Positions 34,516 through 44,217 are shown, counted from the first letter of the stretch. The stretch is 64,000 nucleotides of DNA from Pseudomonas fontis (GCF_028656955.1 NZ_JAMDGY010000024.1:248001-312000); one strand, 5' to 3'. A program made the numbers and translations. The notes: a model not told the origin generated them from the sequence alone.

Positions 34516-35088
34516 TTGTGCACAAAGTCTGTTGGCGGATCTGTGGATAAAGTGTTTGCCTATGCCTGCAAGCCACGTGTGGCGTGGCTTGCAGGCTTCT
34601 GATCAAATTCTGATCAATCCTTGTCGCGGTGATTGCCTGAGGTTTTCATGGGTGAAGGCTCTGCTTTGCCCACAATTCGTGTTGGCTGCTCTGTGGATAA
34701 TCTGTTCGCGTATGGCTGGGAGCCACGGCCAGCATGGCCTGCGCCATGTTGATCATTATTTGATCAAATACCGCAAAAGCGCAGCCTGATCAGGCTGAAA
34801 GTCCAATAAATTCGCAACCTTGGCGGTTTATCCACAATGGTTTTCCAGGTGTGCAAACTTGCACACAAAGTCTGTTGGCTGCTTTGTGGATAAGGTGTTT
34901 GCCTAACGCCAGGAGCCACGGTTTTAGAGGGTTGTAGAGGTTTGATCAAAATTTGATCAGTTGCGCAGGTGGATGTATTGGCGAGGTTGCCCACAATTGC
35001 TGTGGGTTGGGCTGTGGATAAAGTGTTTGCTGAATGGGCTGGGGCCAGTGAATGCAGGGGTTTGCTAGGGTTGGTTGAAATTTGATCA
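34516..35088. repeat. Four-unit non-coding array with DnaA boxes and TGATCA pairs
   Basis: Four repeats share one layout: TTGnnCACAA, then 16 bp, then a perfect DnaA box TGTGGATAA, then 49 bp (50 in unit 4), then TGATCA-N5-TGATCA. Unit starts are 34516, 34666, 34859 and 34987; DnaA boxes at 34542, 34692, 34885 and 35013 (all 26 bp after the unit start); TGATCA pairs at 34600/34611, 34750/34761, 34943/34954 and a half-degenerate 35072/35083. A fifth perfect box in opposite orientation is at 34828-34836, and the palindrome AGCCTGATCAGGCT at 34783-34796. GTGTTTGC and GGAGCCACGG recur within units. No gene is supported in this gap. The layout suggests protein binding, possibly a DnaA-titrating or origin-timing site; that role is inferred. 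Confidence 0.85.
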
Positions 35089-35107
35089 GTTGTAGTGGAT
35101 ATGAGGG

Positions 35108-35190
35108 CCTCATCGCCGGCAAGGCCGGCTCCCACAAAATCTGCAATACCGCCGCCGATCCTTGTGGGAGCCGGCCTTGCCGGCGATGGG
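35108..35190. repeat. REP pair (inverted) downstream of gbcA
   Basis: CCTCATCGCCGGCAAGGCCG...CTCCCAC and inverted GTGGGAGCCGGCCTTGCCGG flank about 35 bp. It separates the DnaA-box array from the gbcA stop codon. Confidence 0.85.
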
Positions 35191-35207
35191 CTGCACAGCA
35201 GCCCCGG

Positions 35208-36500
35208 CTACTGCGCTGCCACCCCTTTCAGATACGGCGCCGGCGCCGCCCCCAGGTTGTTCAACATCCGCTCGCTGTACCAATCAATGAAGTTCACCAC
35301 ACCAAACTCATAAGTCTTCGAATACGGCCCCGGCTGATACGCCACCGAGTTGATCCCGCGCTGGTTCTCTTCGGCCAAGCGACGGTCCTGGTCGTTGGTG
35401 GCATCCCACACTTCACGCATGCGCTTGGGATCGTAATCCACCCCTTCCACGGCATCCTTGTGCACCAGCCACTTGGTGCTCACCATGGTTTCCTGTGCAC
35501 TGATCGGCCACACGGTGAACACGATGATGTGATCACCCATGCAGTGGTTCCACGAATGCGGCAAGTGCAAGATGCGCATCGAGCCCAGGTCCGGGTTCTT
35601 GATCCGACCCATCAACTTCTGGCAACCCTGCTTGCCGTCCAGGGTCATCGACACCGTGCCCTTGAGCAACGGCATGCGCACCAGGCGGTTGCGCAGGCCA
35701 AAGCTGGCATGCGCGTAAGGGATCTTCTCCGCGTCCCACGCCGCCGCACTGGCCGCCACATGGTCCTTGAACGCCTGGTCGGCGCGCGGGTCGGTGACGT
35801 CGTCCCACTCCAGCAAGGTCTTCAGCAATTCCGGGTGCGATGCGTTGCAGTGGTAGCACTCGCGGTTGTTCTCCAGCACCAGCTTCCAGTTGGCCTTCTC
35901 CATCAAGGTGGTCTGCACCGCCACCTTGGTGTTCTCCATGTCGTACGGTTCCATGTAGTGCGACAGGGTGGAGAGGAAGTCGTCAATCGCCGGGGGATTT
36001 TCCGCCAGGCTGATGAAGATGTAGCCGCCCGCAGTCTTCACGTTCACCGGCTTCAAACCGTACTGCTGCATGTCGAAGTCGGCACCCATCTCGGTGCCGG
36101 CAAACAGCAGGCGGCCATCGAGCTCGTAGGTCCATTGGTGGTAATGGCACACCAGCTTCGCCACCTTGCCCTTGTCGCTGGTGCACAACCGCGAACCACG
36201 GTGCCGGCAGACGTTGTGGAAGGCATGCACCTGGCCCTCGGCGCCGCGCAGCACGATGATCGGGTTCTTGCCGATCTCCAGGGTCAGGTAGTTGCCCTTG
36301 GCCGGGATCTCGCAGGTCATGCCGGCAATCAACCATTCCTTGTAGAAGATCTCCTGCAGGTCGATCTGGAACAGACGCTCGTCGGTGTAGAAAGGCTGCG
36401 GCAGCGAGAAGGTGCGCTCGCGGGTCTGCAACATGTCGGCGGTGGCCTTGCGTGCAGGTTCCAGTGGATCGCCCAGGCTCAGGGTTGCGGTGACGTCCAT
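35208..36500 (-). CDS. gbcA: Glycine betaine demethylase oxygenase subunit GbcA
   Basis: 430-residue Rieske non-heme-iron monooxygenase that removes a methyl group from glycine betaine, giving dimethylglycine and formaldehyde. The Rieske cluster ligands are in NVCRHRGSRLC (Cys98, His100) and VCHYHQWTYELDG (Cys118, His121). The mononuclear iron ligands are in NNRECYHCNASHPE (His217, His222). The start ATG at 36500 (MDVTATLSLGDPLEPA) has GAGG about 9 bp upstream; an ATG 15 bp earlier (36515) overlaps that site. It is divergent from its reductase gene gbcB across a 282-bp control region. Confidence 0.96.
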   Translation of the reverse strand: MDVTATLSLGDPLEPARKATADMLQTRERTFSLPQPFYTDERLFQIDLQEIFYKEWLIAGMTCEIPAKGNYLTLEIGKNPIIVLRGAEGQVHAFHNVCRHRGSRLCTSDKGKVAKLVCHYHQWTYELDGRLLFAGTEMGADFDMQQYGLKPVNVKTAGGYIFISLAENPPAIDDFLSTLSHYMEPYDMENTKVAVQTTLMEKANWKLVLENNRECYHCNASHPELLKTLLEWDDVTDPRADQAFKDHVAASAAAWDAEKIPYAHASFGLRNRLVRMPLLKGTVSMTLDGKQGCQKLMGRIKNPDLGSMRILHLPHSWNHCMGDHIIVFTVWPISAQETMVSTKWLVHKDAVEGVDYDPKRMREVWDATNDQDRRLAEENQRGINSVAYQPGPYSKTYEFGVVNFIDWYSERMLNNLGAAPAPYLKGVAAQ

Positions 36501-36782
36501 CGTGTAGGTCCTCATGGCCTGTCAAGGCCGGCGAAAGTGGCTAATCGTTCTTATGGCGACGCAAGGCGAAAAACAACAGGATCATCTGCGATGGAGTGTG
36601 CGATTGCCGGCGTCGCGATCCATATCCATGGGCGACATGATCGGATCCGTTCCCGACGTGCCAGCCCTTGTTACCTGCGGCTGGTCGCGATAAGCACGCC
36701 GATGTCGCGGATAGGAATGTGCGCCGCGCGCACCTTGCGCATTATCCGGATCATCAAGCCGCAGTCGGCCGTGGAGACGAGC
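36501..36782. promoter_or_regulatory. Divergent gbcA / gbcB control region
   Basis: 282 bp with no supported gene between the oxygenase and reductase genes, which must be co-induced by GbdR. Candidate half-sites are GTCGCGATAAG (36684) and GTCGCGGATAGG (36704); the GATA(A/G)G parts are exactly 21 bp apart (36689 and 36710), and another GTCGCGAT lies at 36612. The resemblance to the repeats upstream of cbcX is partial. Confidence 0.45.
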
Positions 36783-37883
36783 ATGTCCAACCCTTTCCTG
36801 AATCCGGTGACCACCCAGACCTGGGCCAACGGCCGGCACATCGTGCGTTGCGTCAAGGTGATCCAGGAAACCTGGGACGTGCGCACCTTCTGCTTCATGG
36901 CCGACCAGCCGATCATGTTCTTCTTCAAGCCCGGGCAGTTCGTCACCCTGGAGCTGGAAATCGAAGGCCAGCCGATCATGCGTTCGTACACCATCTCCAG
37001 CTCGCCGTCGGTGCCCTACAGCTTCTCGGTGACGATCAAACGGGTGCCGGGCGGGCGGGTCTCCAACTGGCTGCACGACACCCTGCACGAGGGCCAGGAG
37101 CTGGCGGTACACGGGCCGGTGGGGCTGTTCAATGCGATCGACTTCCCCAGCCCGAAGATGCTCTACCTGAGCGGTGGCGTGGGCATTACCCCGGTGATGT
37201 CGATGGCCCGCTGGTTCTACGACACCAATGCCAATGTCGACATGGTCTTCGTGCACAGTGCGCGTTCGCCCAAGGACATCATTTACCACCGCGAGCTGGA
37301 GCACATGGCGTCGCGGATCGACAACTTCAGCCTGCACATCATTTGCGAGAAGCATGGCTTGGGCGAGCCATGGTCGGGGTATCGCGGCTACCTGAACCAG
37401 AAGCTGATGGAGTTGATTGCGCCGGATTACCTGGAACGCGAGATTTTCTGCTGCGGGCCGACGCCCTACATGAATGCAGTGAAACGCTTGCTCGAGACCA
37501 GCGGCTACGACATGAGCCGCTACCACGAGGAGTCGTTCGGCGCGACGCCGGCCGAGGTCAAGGCGGACGCGGTGGAGCATGCCGAGCAGGCGGCGGAAGC
37601 GGCAGAAGTGGATGTGGCCGAGTTGAACGAGGTGGAGTTCGTCAGCAGTGGCAAGAGCATTCGCGTGGCGCCGGGGGAGACTGTGCATGCGGCGGCAGCG
37701 AAGGCTGGGTTGATGATCCCCAAGGCGTGCGGCATGGGTATTTGCGGCACTTGCAAGGTGCTCAAGCTGGGCGGCGAGGTCGAGATGGAGCACAACGGCG
37801 GGATCACCGATGACGACGTTGCCGATGGCTATATCCTGTCGTGCTGCAGCGTGCCAAAGGGAGATGTGCGGATCGAATACTGA
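36783..37883 (+). CDS. gbcB: Glycine betaine demethylase reductase subunit GbcB
   Basis: 366-residue ferredoxin-NAD(P)H reductase that feeds electrons to GbcA. The FAD domain has RSYTISSSPS (about residues 65-74). The NAD domain has LYLSGGVGITPVMSMAR and FCCGPTPYM. The C-terminal plant-type [2Fe-2S] domain has CGMGICGTCKVLKLGG plus a final cysteine in YILSCCS. The start ATG at 36783 (MSNPFLNPVTTQTW) follows GGAGA; the frame stays open far upstream, but that stretch lies across the DnaA-box array and antisense to gbcA. It is divergent from gbcA. Confidence 0.95.
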   Translation: MSNPFLNPVTTQTWANGRHIVRCVKVIQETWDVRTFCFMADQPIMFFFKPGQFVTLELEIEGQPIMRSYTISSSPSVPYSFSVTIKRVPGGRVSNWLHDTLHEGQELAVHGPVGLFNAIDFPSPKMLYLSGGVGITPVMSMARWFYDTNANVDMVFVHSARSPKDIIYHRELEHMASRIDNFSLHIICEKHGLGEPWSGYRGYLNQKLMELIAPDYLEREIFCCGPTPYMNAVKRLLETSGYDMSRYHEESFGATPAEVKADAVEHAEQAAEAAEVDVAELNEVEFVSSGKSIRVAPGETVHAAAAKAGLMIPKACGMGICGTCKVLKLGGEVEMEHNGGITDDDVADGYILSCCSVPKGDVRIEY

Positions 37884-37920
37884 GTACAAAACCTGTTGCT
37901 GTGGGCGGCGTCATCGCTGA

Positions 37921-38015
37921 TGTAGCCGCTGCCGTAAGGCTGCGCTCGCCTGCAACGCAGGCGCAGAGCTTGGGAGCCCTTCGGACTCCAGCGCAGCCTC
38001 TCGGCAGCGGCTACA
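37921..38015. repeat. Long interspersed palindrome (second repeat family), complete copy
   Basis: Begins TGTAGCCGCTGCCGTAAGGC and ends with the inverted CTCGGCAGCGGCTACA; an inner CGCCTGCAACGCAGGCG hairpin is also present. It lies between the convergent ends of gbcB and the NCS1 permease gene and may serve as a bidirectional transcript end. Confidence 0.8.
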
Positions 38016-38055
38016 CATGCTGTGCAAGTCAGTGGCATCCAGGCAAAGCCAGTGG

Positions 38056-39399
38056 CTAGCAACGCCTGGCGAGCCCTGCATACAACAGCGCCGAAACACC
38101 AAAGCCGATCACGAACGCAATATCAGCCCCTTCCAGCACCTCCACCATCCAGCCCTGATAGTGGCCCAGCGAAAGAAACGGCAGCATCGCGACAATCCCC
38201 CCCGCATACGCCAACAGCCCCGGCCAGCCCCAGTCGCCGTTGCCACGCTTGCGCTCGCGCAGCAGGTAGAAACCAGTGAGGTTGATCGCGCTCCATGGCA
38301 TCAGGCAATACAGCATCAACATCAGAAAGCTGGTGAAGCTGTCCTGATACCCCAGCGGCAAGCGCAGCGCGACCAGGTAAACCACCGCCCCGGCCAGCGC
38401 CACCCCGACCACGCGCGGGCCAATACCCGCACGCACCGGCCGAAACGTACTGACCACGCCAAGGCCGGTGAGCATGGCGCCGTAGCAATTGATCGCGATG
38501 ATGCCGATCAGCGCCGGCACCGCGACGATCACCACGAAGGTGCCAAACCCCGGCAGGAAGCGATTGCCCAGTTGCTGCAGGCTGGCGACTGCATCCGGGG
38601 CATGCACCGCCGACGCCAGCAACGCCCCCAGCGACATCAGCCATACCGCCGAAACGGCGGCGCCGGCATAGCTCCAGAGCATCACGCTGCGTGCCGGGGT
38701 GTTGCGCGGCAGGTAGCGCGAATAATCCGAGCCATACACCGCATAGCTGATCTGGTACCCCGCTGCTGCCGACAACTGCACGAAAAACGCCGGCCAGTAG
38801 AAGCTCCGGCTGCGCTGCACGGTGTCCGGTTCCAGCAGCAGCAACGCGGCAATGGTCAGCACGGCGAACACGCCGACCAGCAGGTAGGTCAGCGAACGCT
38901 GCACCTTGATCAACAGGTCATGGCCGGCCACGGCCATCAACATCGCCACGCCAATGATCAACGCGAACCATACGGCGTCGGGCCCAGGTAAAACGCGGGT
39001 GATGGCATCGGTGGCAAGTACCAGGTTGAACACGTTCAAGCCCAGGTAAACGCAGACCGCCACCAGCATCGGCAACACGGCGCCAAGCTGGCCGAACTGC
39101 GCCCGCGACTGGATCATCTGGCTCAGGCCCAGGCGCGGCCCCTGATTGGCATGCAGGGCCATGCAGGCCGAGCCTATCGCGACGCCAACAAGCAGGGCGA
39201 TGATCGAATGCAACACCCCCAGCCCCAGCGCGGGGCCAATGAACCCGACCGTCAACGTGGTCAGGACGAAATTGCCGGTAAACCAGAACGGCCCCAGGTG
39301 CCAGGCCGCGCCGTGGCGTTCGTGGTGCGGCACGGCCTCGATCGAGCGGGTTTCGATGCGCAGGTCGGTGCGCCCGTGCGGTACGGCCATGTCGTTCAT
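38056..39399 (-). CDS. NCS1-family purine/pyrimidine permease (CodB-like)
   Basis: 447-residue inner-membrane transporter of the nucleobase:cation symporter-1 family, with about 12 hydrophobic segments. Family features include GPFWFTGNFVLTTLTVGFIG near the N-terminus, LSAAAGYQISYAVYGSDYSRY in the middle and the C-terminal SFTSFLMLMLYCLMPWSAIN. The substrate is probably a nucleobase or related compound; it cannot be set from sequence alone. The start ATG at 39399 (MNDMAVPHG) has CGGAG upstream; an ATG 9 bp later is possible. It stands alone, near a chemoreceptor resembling a purine receptor (42280), which may be meaningful. Confidence 0.85.
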   Translation of the reverse strand: MNDMAVPHGRTDLRIETRSIEAVPHHERHGAAWHLGPFWFTGNFVLTTLTVGFIGPALGLGVLHSIIALLVGVAIGSACMALHANQGPRLGLSQMIQSRAQFGQLGAVLPMLVAVCVYLGLNVFNLVLATDAITRVLPGPDAVWFALIIGVAMLMAVAGHDLLIKVQRSLTYLLVGVFAVLTIAALLLLEPDTVQRSRSFYWPAFFVQLSAAAGYQISYAVYGSDYSRYLPRNTPARSVMLWSYAGAAVSAVWLMSLGALLASAVHAPDAVASLQQLGNRFLPGFGTFVVIVAVPALIGIIAINCYGAMLTGLGVVSTFRPVRAGIGPRVVGVALAGAVVYLVALRLPLGYQDSFTSFLMLMLYCLMPWSAINLTGFYLLRERKRGNGDWGWPGLLAYAGGIVAMLPFLSLGHYQGWMVEVLEGADIAFVIGFGVSALLYAGLARRC

Positions 39400-39695
39400 G
39401 GGGCTCCGGTGCGTTCGAGGAAAAAAGGCCCCAGGCCAGCGCGCTGGCCCGGGGCGGCAAACAGGTGTGGAACGCAGCATTGCGTCTGGCCGAAGCGGAT
39501 CAGGGCCAGCAAGCTATTGTTCGGCAGGGAGTGTGCGAGGACAACTGGCAGAACTGCTAGTCGTAGAACCGGCGTTTTTATTCCGAAAAGTTATTAAGGC
39601 CTGTCAGGCCTTTCCGGCAGCGCGGGTCAAGACAGGGAGAATTCCCACAAGAGGTGACAAGGGAGGCCGCTGGCCGGCCCCCCTCTGGCAGTGCG

Positions 39696-41321
39696 TCAGA
39701 CGCGGAAGCGTGCCACCAGGCTGCTCAGGTCTACCGCCAGGCGCGACAGCTCGTTGCTGGCGGCGCTGGTCTGGTGGGCGCCAGTGGCCGACTGCACCGA
39801 CAGGTCATTGATGTTGACCAGGTTGCGGTCCACTTCACGGGCCACCTGGGCCTGTTCTTCGGCCGCGCTGGCGATCACCAGGTTGCGCTCGTTGATCTCG
39901 GCTACCGCGCCGGTGATGGTCTCCAGGGCCAGGCCCGCGCCACGGGCGATGTTCAGGGTCGACTCGGCGCGCTCGGTGCTGTTGCGCATGGAGTTCACCG
40001 CCTGCTCGGTACCGCCCTGGATGCTGCCGATCATCCGCTCGATTTCGCTGGTCGATTGCTGGGTGCGGTGGGCCAGGGCCCGCACTTCATCGGCAACCAC
40101 GGCAAAGCCACGGCCGGCCTCACCGGCACGCGCGGCTTCGATGGCGGCGTTGAGCGCGAGCAGGTTGGTCTGGTCGGCCAGGCCACGGATCACGTCGAGC
40201 ACCTTGCCGATGTCGCGCGACTCGTTCGCCAGGTTGCTGATCAAGGTGGCGGTGCTTTGCACGTCGGTGCTCATGCGTTCGATGGCAGTGACGGTTTCCA
40301 TGACCAGGTCACGGCCATCACCGGCCGAGCGGGTGGCTTCCTTCGAGGCTTCGGAGGTACTCACGGCGTTGCGCGCGACTTCTTCCACGGCGCTGGTCAT
40401 CTCGGTAACGGCAGTGGCGGCCTGTTCGATCTCGTTGTTCTGCTGTTGCAGGCCACGGGCGCTTTCGTCGGTGACACTGTTGAGCTCTTCCGCTGCCGAG
40501 GCCAGCTGGGTGGCGGAGCCGGAGATCAGTTGCAGGGTGTCACGCAGCTTGTCCTGCATCTTGGCCATGGCCTTGAGCAGGCGGGCGGCTTCATCGGTGC
40601 CCTCGGCGCGGATCGGCTGGGTCAGGTTGCCTTCGGCGATCTGCTCGGCAGCGTGCAACGCCTCGTCGATCGGCTTGACGATACTGCGGGTCAGCAGCAG
40701 GGCGCAGACAAAGGTCAGCACGGTGGCGGTCAGCAGCAGGCCGATGACCAGGGCAAAGGCATTGCTGTATTGCTCAGCCGCCGCCTTGTTGGTCTTGCTG
40801 GTCTGGTTGGTGTTGAACTTGACCAGCGCTTCCATCACCGCGTTGATCTGCTCGGAGTTGTCCAGCAGGTCGCGGTTGAGCATGTTGCGCAGACCTTCCA
40901 GGTCGTTGCTCTGGGACAGGCTCTTCATCCGTGCTTCAAGCTGGCGGTATTGATTGAGCAATTGCAGGTACTGGTTGTAGCTGGCGCGCTCTTCGGCGTT
41001 CTCGATCAGCGGCTCATAGGCCCGGCGCGCCTCGTCTATCTGCGCGTTGCGCTGTTCGAGCAAGCGCAGGGTGTCTTGTTGGGTGCTGGCTTCGCGGTTG
41101 AGCAGCAGGCGGTAGGACAGGGTGCGCAGGCGCAGGGTGAGTTGGGTCAGCTGGTCGAGGTTGCTGATGCTGGGCAGGCTGACCTGCTCGATGGCAACAC
41201 CGGCCTGGCGGATCTTGCCCATCTGGTTCAGGGCAAAGATACCCAGGGCCAGCATCAGGGCGCCAATCAGGGCAAAACCCAGCAGCGCACGCGGGGCAAT
41301 GTTCATGTTGCGTAGGGACAT
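39696..41321 (-). CDS. Methyl-accepting chemotaxis protein with four-helix-bundle sensor
   Basis: 541-residue chemoreceptor. A membrane segment (about residues 11-32) is followed by a periplasmic helical domain of about 155 residues of the 4HB type, a second membrane segment ([20 protein letters not shown]), a HAMP domain ([20 protein letters not shown]) and a signalling domain. The signalling hairpin tip is [20 protein letters not shown] followed by [15 protein letters not shown]. No C-terminal CheR-binding pentapeptide is seen. The start ATG at 41321 ([16 protein letters not shown]) gives a normal N-terminus. Its ligand is unknown. The 296 bp between it and the permease gene (39400-39695) holds no recognised element. 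Confidence 0.92.
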   Translation of the reverse strand: MSLRNMNIAPRALLGFALIGALMLALGIFALNQMGKIRQAGVAIEQVSLPSISNLDQLTQLTLRLRTLSYRLLLNREASTQQDTLRLLEQRNAQIDEARRAYEPLIENAEERASYNQYLQLLNQYRQLEARMKSLSQSNDLEGLRNMLNRDLLDNSEQINAVMEALVKFNTNQTSKTNKAAAEQYSNAFALVIGLLLTATVLTFVCALLLTRSIVKPIDEALHAAEQIAEGNLTQPIRAEGTDEAARLLKAMAKMQDKLRDTLQLISGSATQLASAAEELNSVTDESARGLQQQNNEIEQAATAVTEMTSAVEEVARNAVSTSEASKEATRSAGDGRDLVMETVTAIERMSTDVQSTATLISNLANESRDIGKVLDVIRGLADQTNLLALNAAIEAARAGEAGRGFAVVADEVRALAHRTQQSTSEIERMIGSIQGGTEQAVNSMRNSTERAESTLNIARGAGLALETITGAVAEINERNLVIASAAEEQAQVAREVDRNLVNINDLSVQSATGAHQTSAASNELSRLAVDLSSLVARFRV

Positions 41322-41596
41322 GGTTCGAATCCAGTAGGGAGATGACGGGACGCGATCCATGCGTTACAGAGAAGACTGCACTGCCTATCGGACGCCGCTG
41401 GCAGTACTTGAGTGCATTGCTGCGTTTTTGTGAGCGAGCTAAGGTTTTTCCGCCCAGCGGTCATCAAATACCGGAACCGGATGCCCATCGGTGGGTCAAT
41501 CTGCACCAGGCCGAGGCCTCTAAACCCGATATCCCTGGCGAGCACGGCGAGTTTTCTTTATCGTGTGCGCCCCCTGAAATACCCGAGAAGGCAATC
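41322..41596. other. Intergenic region between chemoreceptor and ZapA-like pair
   Basis: 275 bp between the leftward chemoreceptor gene and the rightward ZapB-like gene. It must contain both promoters, but no operator, hairpin or repeat was recognised. Confidence 0.4.
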
Positions 41597-41824
41597 ATGT
41601 TGGAAACTTCCCTGAGTCAATTGGAACAGCTGGTCGGCGACCTGGTGCAGAAGAACCTGGAACTGACCGAGCGCAACGCACACCTGGACGGCGCTCTGGC
41701 CCAGGCCAAGGACGAGAACGAAAGCCTGCAACTGAGCCTGATGGAACAGGAAGAGAAGCACGGCGCCACCGCAGCGCGCATCCAGGCGCTGGTCGAACGT
41801 GCAGGCGGCACCGTTAACGCATGA
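41597..41824 (+). CDS. TIGR02449-type small coiled-coil protein (ZapB-like)
   Basis: 75-residue coiled-coil protein (MLETSLSQLEQLVGDLVQKN, LELTERNAHLDGALAQAKDE) of the type found upstream of zapA in pseudomonads, similar in character to ZapB. GAGAAGG precedes the ATG. Its stop overlaps the next start by 4 bp (41821-41824), so the two are co-translated. In many gammaproteobacteria this pair lies beside 6S RNA and a 5-formyl-THF cycloligase gene. Here it lies between two chemoreceptor genes, so it may be a paralogous set. Division role is inferred from the family. Confidence 0.75.
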   Translation: MLETSLSQLEQLVGDLVQKNLELTERNAHLDGALAQAKDENESLQLSLMEQEEKHGATAARIQALVERAGGTVNA

Positions 41825-42123
41825 ACACCACTGCGCAGTCGATAAACGTTGTCTCGATCCTGGGCAATGATTACTCGATCAAGGCACCCGAAGGTCAGGA
41901 ACAGACCCTGGCGCAAGCGGTGCAGATGCTCAAGGCCTCCTTGGCCGACACCAAGCGCAAGTACCCGTCGCTGATTGGCGACAAGTTGCTGGTGCTGGCT
42001 GCCCTGAACCTGTGTTCGCAGCAGATCGAGCTGCAACAGGCCCATCAGGAAGCCCTCGACCGTTATCAAGAGCAAGTCAGCGCCACGGTCGATGTGATTG
42101 CCCGGACCATCAGCAACAGCTGA
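41821..42123 (+). CDS. ZapA-like cell division protein
   Basis: 100-residue protein with the ZapA N-terminal pattern (INVVSILGNDYSIKAPEGQE), the conserved KLLVLAALNLCSQQIELQQA and a long C-terminal helix. ZapA proteins bundle FtsZ filaments. It is co-translated with the ZapB-like protein by a 4-bp overlap. The usual 6S RNA and cycloligase genes do not follow; instead a chemoreceptor begins 156 bp downstream. It is probably a second, divergent ZapA rather than the housekeeping copy, though the rest of the genome is not visible. Confidence 0.72.
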   Translation: MNTTAQSINVVSILGNDYSIKAPEGQEQTLAQAVQMLKASLADTKRKYPSLIGDKLLVLAALNLCSQQIELQQAHQEALDRYQEQVSATVDVIARTISNS

Positions 42124-42279
42124 TCCGCGCCGCGCAATCGTTTTCCCCTCACAAGCCTGCTCGCCGACCTTCGGGACGGTGGGCGGCATTGGCGTGCGCC
42201 ACTGGAATTATTGTATTTCTAACTGTATACAATTGGCTCGACAGTTGCAGTACAGGCTTTATTTCTCAGGGGAAGATCC

Positions 42280-44217
42280 ATGCAATTCTGGCGGCGCAGT
42301 ATCCAGTGGCAATTGATCACCAGCATGGGCGCAGCGCTCTTGGTGAGCATCTTGATCGTGGTCGGGATCTACACGGTGGCGGTCAATCGGCTGACCGAGC
42401 GTTACCTGGTGGAGTCGGCGCTGCCGGCGAGCATTGAGGCAATTCGTAACGATATCGAGCGGATGATGGTGCGCCCGCTCACGGCGGCGGCGGACATTGC
42501 CAACAATACCTTGCTGCGCGACTGGCTGGCGGCCGGTGAAGACAGCGCCCAGGCGCCGAAATTCGTCGAGTACCTGGAGGCGTTGCGCGCGCACAACCAC
42601 GCCTTTACCGCGTTGTTTGCCAGCACCGAAAGCAACCAGTACTACAACGAGAAAGGCCTGGACCGGACCCTGAGCCGCAGCAACCCGAAAGACAGCTGGT
42701 TCTACGGCTTCATCGACAGCGGCAACCCGCGCCTGCTGAACATCGACATCGATGGCAGCACCGGCGAGCTGGCGCTGTTCATCGACTACCGGGTGGAGAA
42801 GGCCGGCAAGCTGGTCGGTATCGCCGGGCTCGGGCTGCGCATGACCGAGCTGTCGCAGCTGATCCACGATTTCAGTTTCGGCGAGCATGGCCGGGTGTTC
42901 CTGGTGCGCGGCGATGGCCTGATCCAGGTGCATCCGCAGGGTGAGTTCAGCGGCAAGCGGCAGTTGGCCGAGCAGATCGGCGAGGCGGCGGCCACGGCGG
43001 CGCTGGCCAGCAAAGGCACCCTGCAAACCAGCCGCTTCCAGCGCGACGGCGAAGCCTACCTGGCCTTGAGCCTGCCCCTGCGTGACCTCAACTGGACGCT
43101 GGTGGCCGAGGTGCCGGAATCGCAGATCTACGCCGAGGTGCGCGGGGCCGTGTGGCTGACCAGCCTGATCGGCGGGGCGGTGGCGCTGGTGTCGTTGTTG
43201 CTGGTGGTGTTGCTGGCGCGCGGGATCGTGCGGCCGATCCGCCGGGTGACCGAGGCGCTGGTGGCCATCGGCAGCGGCGGCGGTGACCTGACCCGGCGCC
43301 TGGACGATTCGCGGGCGGACGAACTGGGCGATCTGGCGCGCGGTTTCAACCGCTTCCTCGACAGCCAGCGAGACCTGATTGGCGAGGTGCTGCGCACCAC
43401 CGAGGACCTGCGCCAGTCGGTGACCCAGGTAACCCAGGTGGTGGAAAACACCGCAGATCGTTCGGTGCGTCAGCAGGAAATGACCGAGATGGTGGCCACT
43501 GCCGTGCACCAGATGGGCCTCACCGTGCAGGACATTGCGCAGAATGCGGGCAGCGCGGCGCAGGCCTCGCAGACGGCACGCGACGAAGCCTTGCAGGCGC
43601 GCGGTGTGGTGCAGCGTTCGATTGCGCATATCGAGGGGATGTCGGGCGAGATCGGCTTGGCGGCGACGGCGGTCAGCGAGCTGGCTGAGGAAGTGGCGTC
43701 GATTGATGAAGTGCTGGCAGTGATCCGCAGCATTTCCGAGCAGACCAACCTGCTGGCGTTGAATGCGGCCATTGAAGCGGCGCGGGCCGGGGACATGGGC
43801 CGGGGCTTTGCGGTGGTGGCCGATGAGGTGCGTACGCTGGCCAAGCGTACCCAGGTGTCTACCGATGAAATCCAGCAGATGATCCAGCGCTTGAAGCAGG
43901 GTACCGGCAATGCCGTGGCGTCGATGCATGCGGGGCAGGCGGCGACCGGCACCGGGGTGGAATCGAGCCAGCGTACCGGAGCGTCGTTGACCACCATTAC
44001 CGGGCAGGTGGAGCGCATCAGCGACATGAACCTGCAGGTGGCGACGGCGACCGAGGAGCAGTCGGCGGTGACCGATGAGATCAACCGCAATGTGCAGGGG
44101 ATTTCCGATTTGGCGCGGCAGACGGCGGGGGAGGTGGAAGCCTGTCGCGAGGATTGCCAGGCCCTGAAAGGGCTGGCTGATGATCTGGCGCGGCAGATGG
44201 GTGGGTTCAGGCTCTAA
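42280..44217 (+). CDS. mcpH: Methyl-accepting chemotaxis protein with double-Cache sensor, McpH-like
   Basis: 645-residue chemoreceptor. The first membrane segment ([20 protein letters not shown]) is followed by a periplasmic dCache domain of about 250 residues ([20 protein letters not shown] and [20 protein letters not shown]), a second membrane segment, a HAMP domain and a signalling domain with tip [27 protein letters not shown] precedes the ATG. Position between a ZapA-like pair and ltaE matches the P. putida purine receptor McpH as remembered; the name is tentative. A nearby NCS1 permease would suit a purine-related role. Confidence 0.8.
   Translation: MQFWRRSIQWQLITSMGAALLVSILIVVGIYTVAVNRLTERYLVESALPASIEAIRNDIERMMVRPLTAAADIANNTLLRDWLAAGEDSAQAPKFVEYLEALRAHNHAFTALFASTESNQYYNEKGLDRTLSRSNPKDSWFYGFIDSGNPRLLNIDIDGSTGELALFIDYRVEKAGKLVGIAGLGLRMTELSQLIHDFSFGEHGRVFLVRGDGLIQVHPQGEFSGKRQLAEQIGEAAATAALASKGTLQTSRFQRDGEAYLALSLPLRDLNWTLVAEVPESQIYAEVRGAVWLTSLIGGAVALVSLLLVVLLARGIVRPIRRVTEALVAIGSGGGDLTRRLDDSRADELGDLARGFNRFLDSQRDLIGEVLRTTEDLRQSVTQVTQVVENTADRSVRQQEMTEMVATAVHQMGLTVQDIAQNAGSAAQASQTARDEALQARGVVQRSIAHIEGMSGEIGLAATAVSELAEEVASIDEVLAVIRSISEQTNLLALNAAIEAARAGDMGRGFAVVADEVRTLAKRTQVSTDEIQQMIQRLKQGTGNAVASMHAGQAATGTGVESSQRTGASLTTITGQVERISDMNLQVATATEEQSAVTDEINRNVQGISDLARQTAGEVEACREDCQALKGLADDLARQMGGFRL

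Noticed and set aside
34764..35135. Possible 123-codon minus-strand ORF in the DnaA-box array
   Set aside because: Its peptide repeats simply mirror the DNA repeats (for example recurring QTLYPQ), there is no ribosome site, and it reads through the REP pair.
35082..36782. Upstream extension of the gbcB reading frame
   Set aside because: It crosses the REP pair and gbcA on the opposite strand; the ATG at 36783 with a ribosome site gives the family N-terminus.
42124..42279. 6S RNA (ssrS) after the ZapA-like gene
   Set aside because: Expected from the usual zapA neighbourhood, but no 6S-like long hairpin with a central bubble or cycloligase gene was found.
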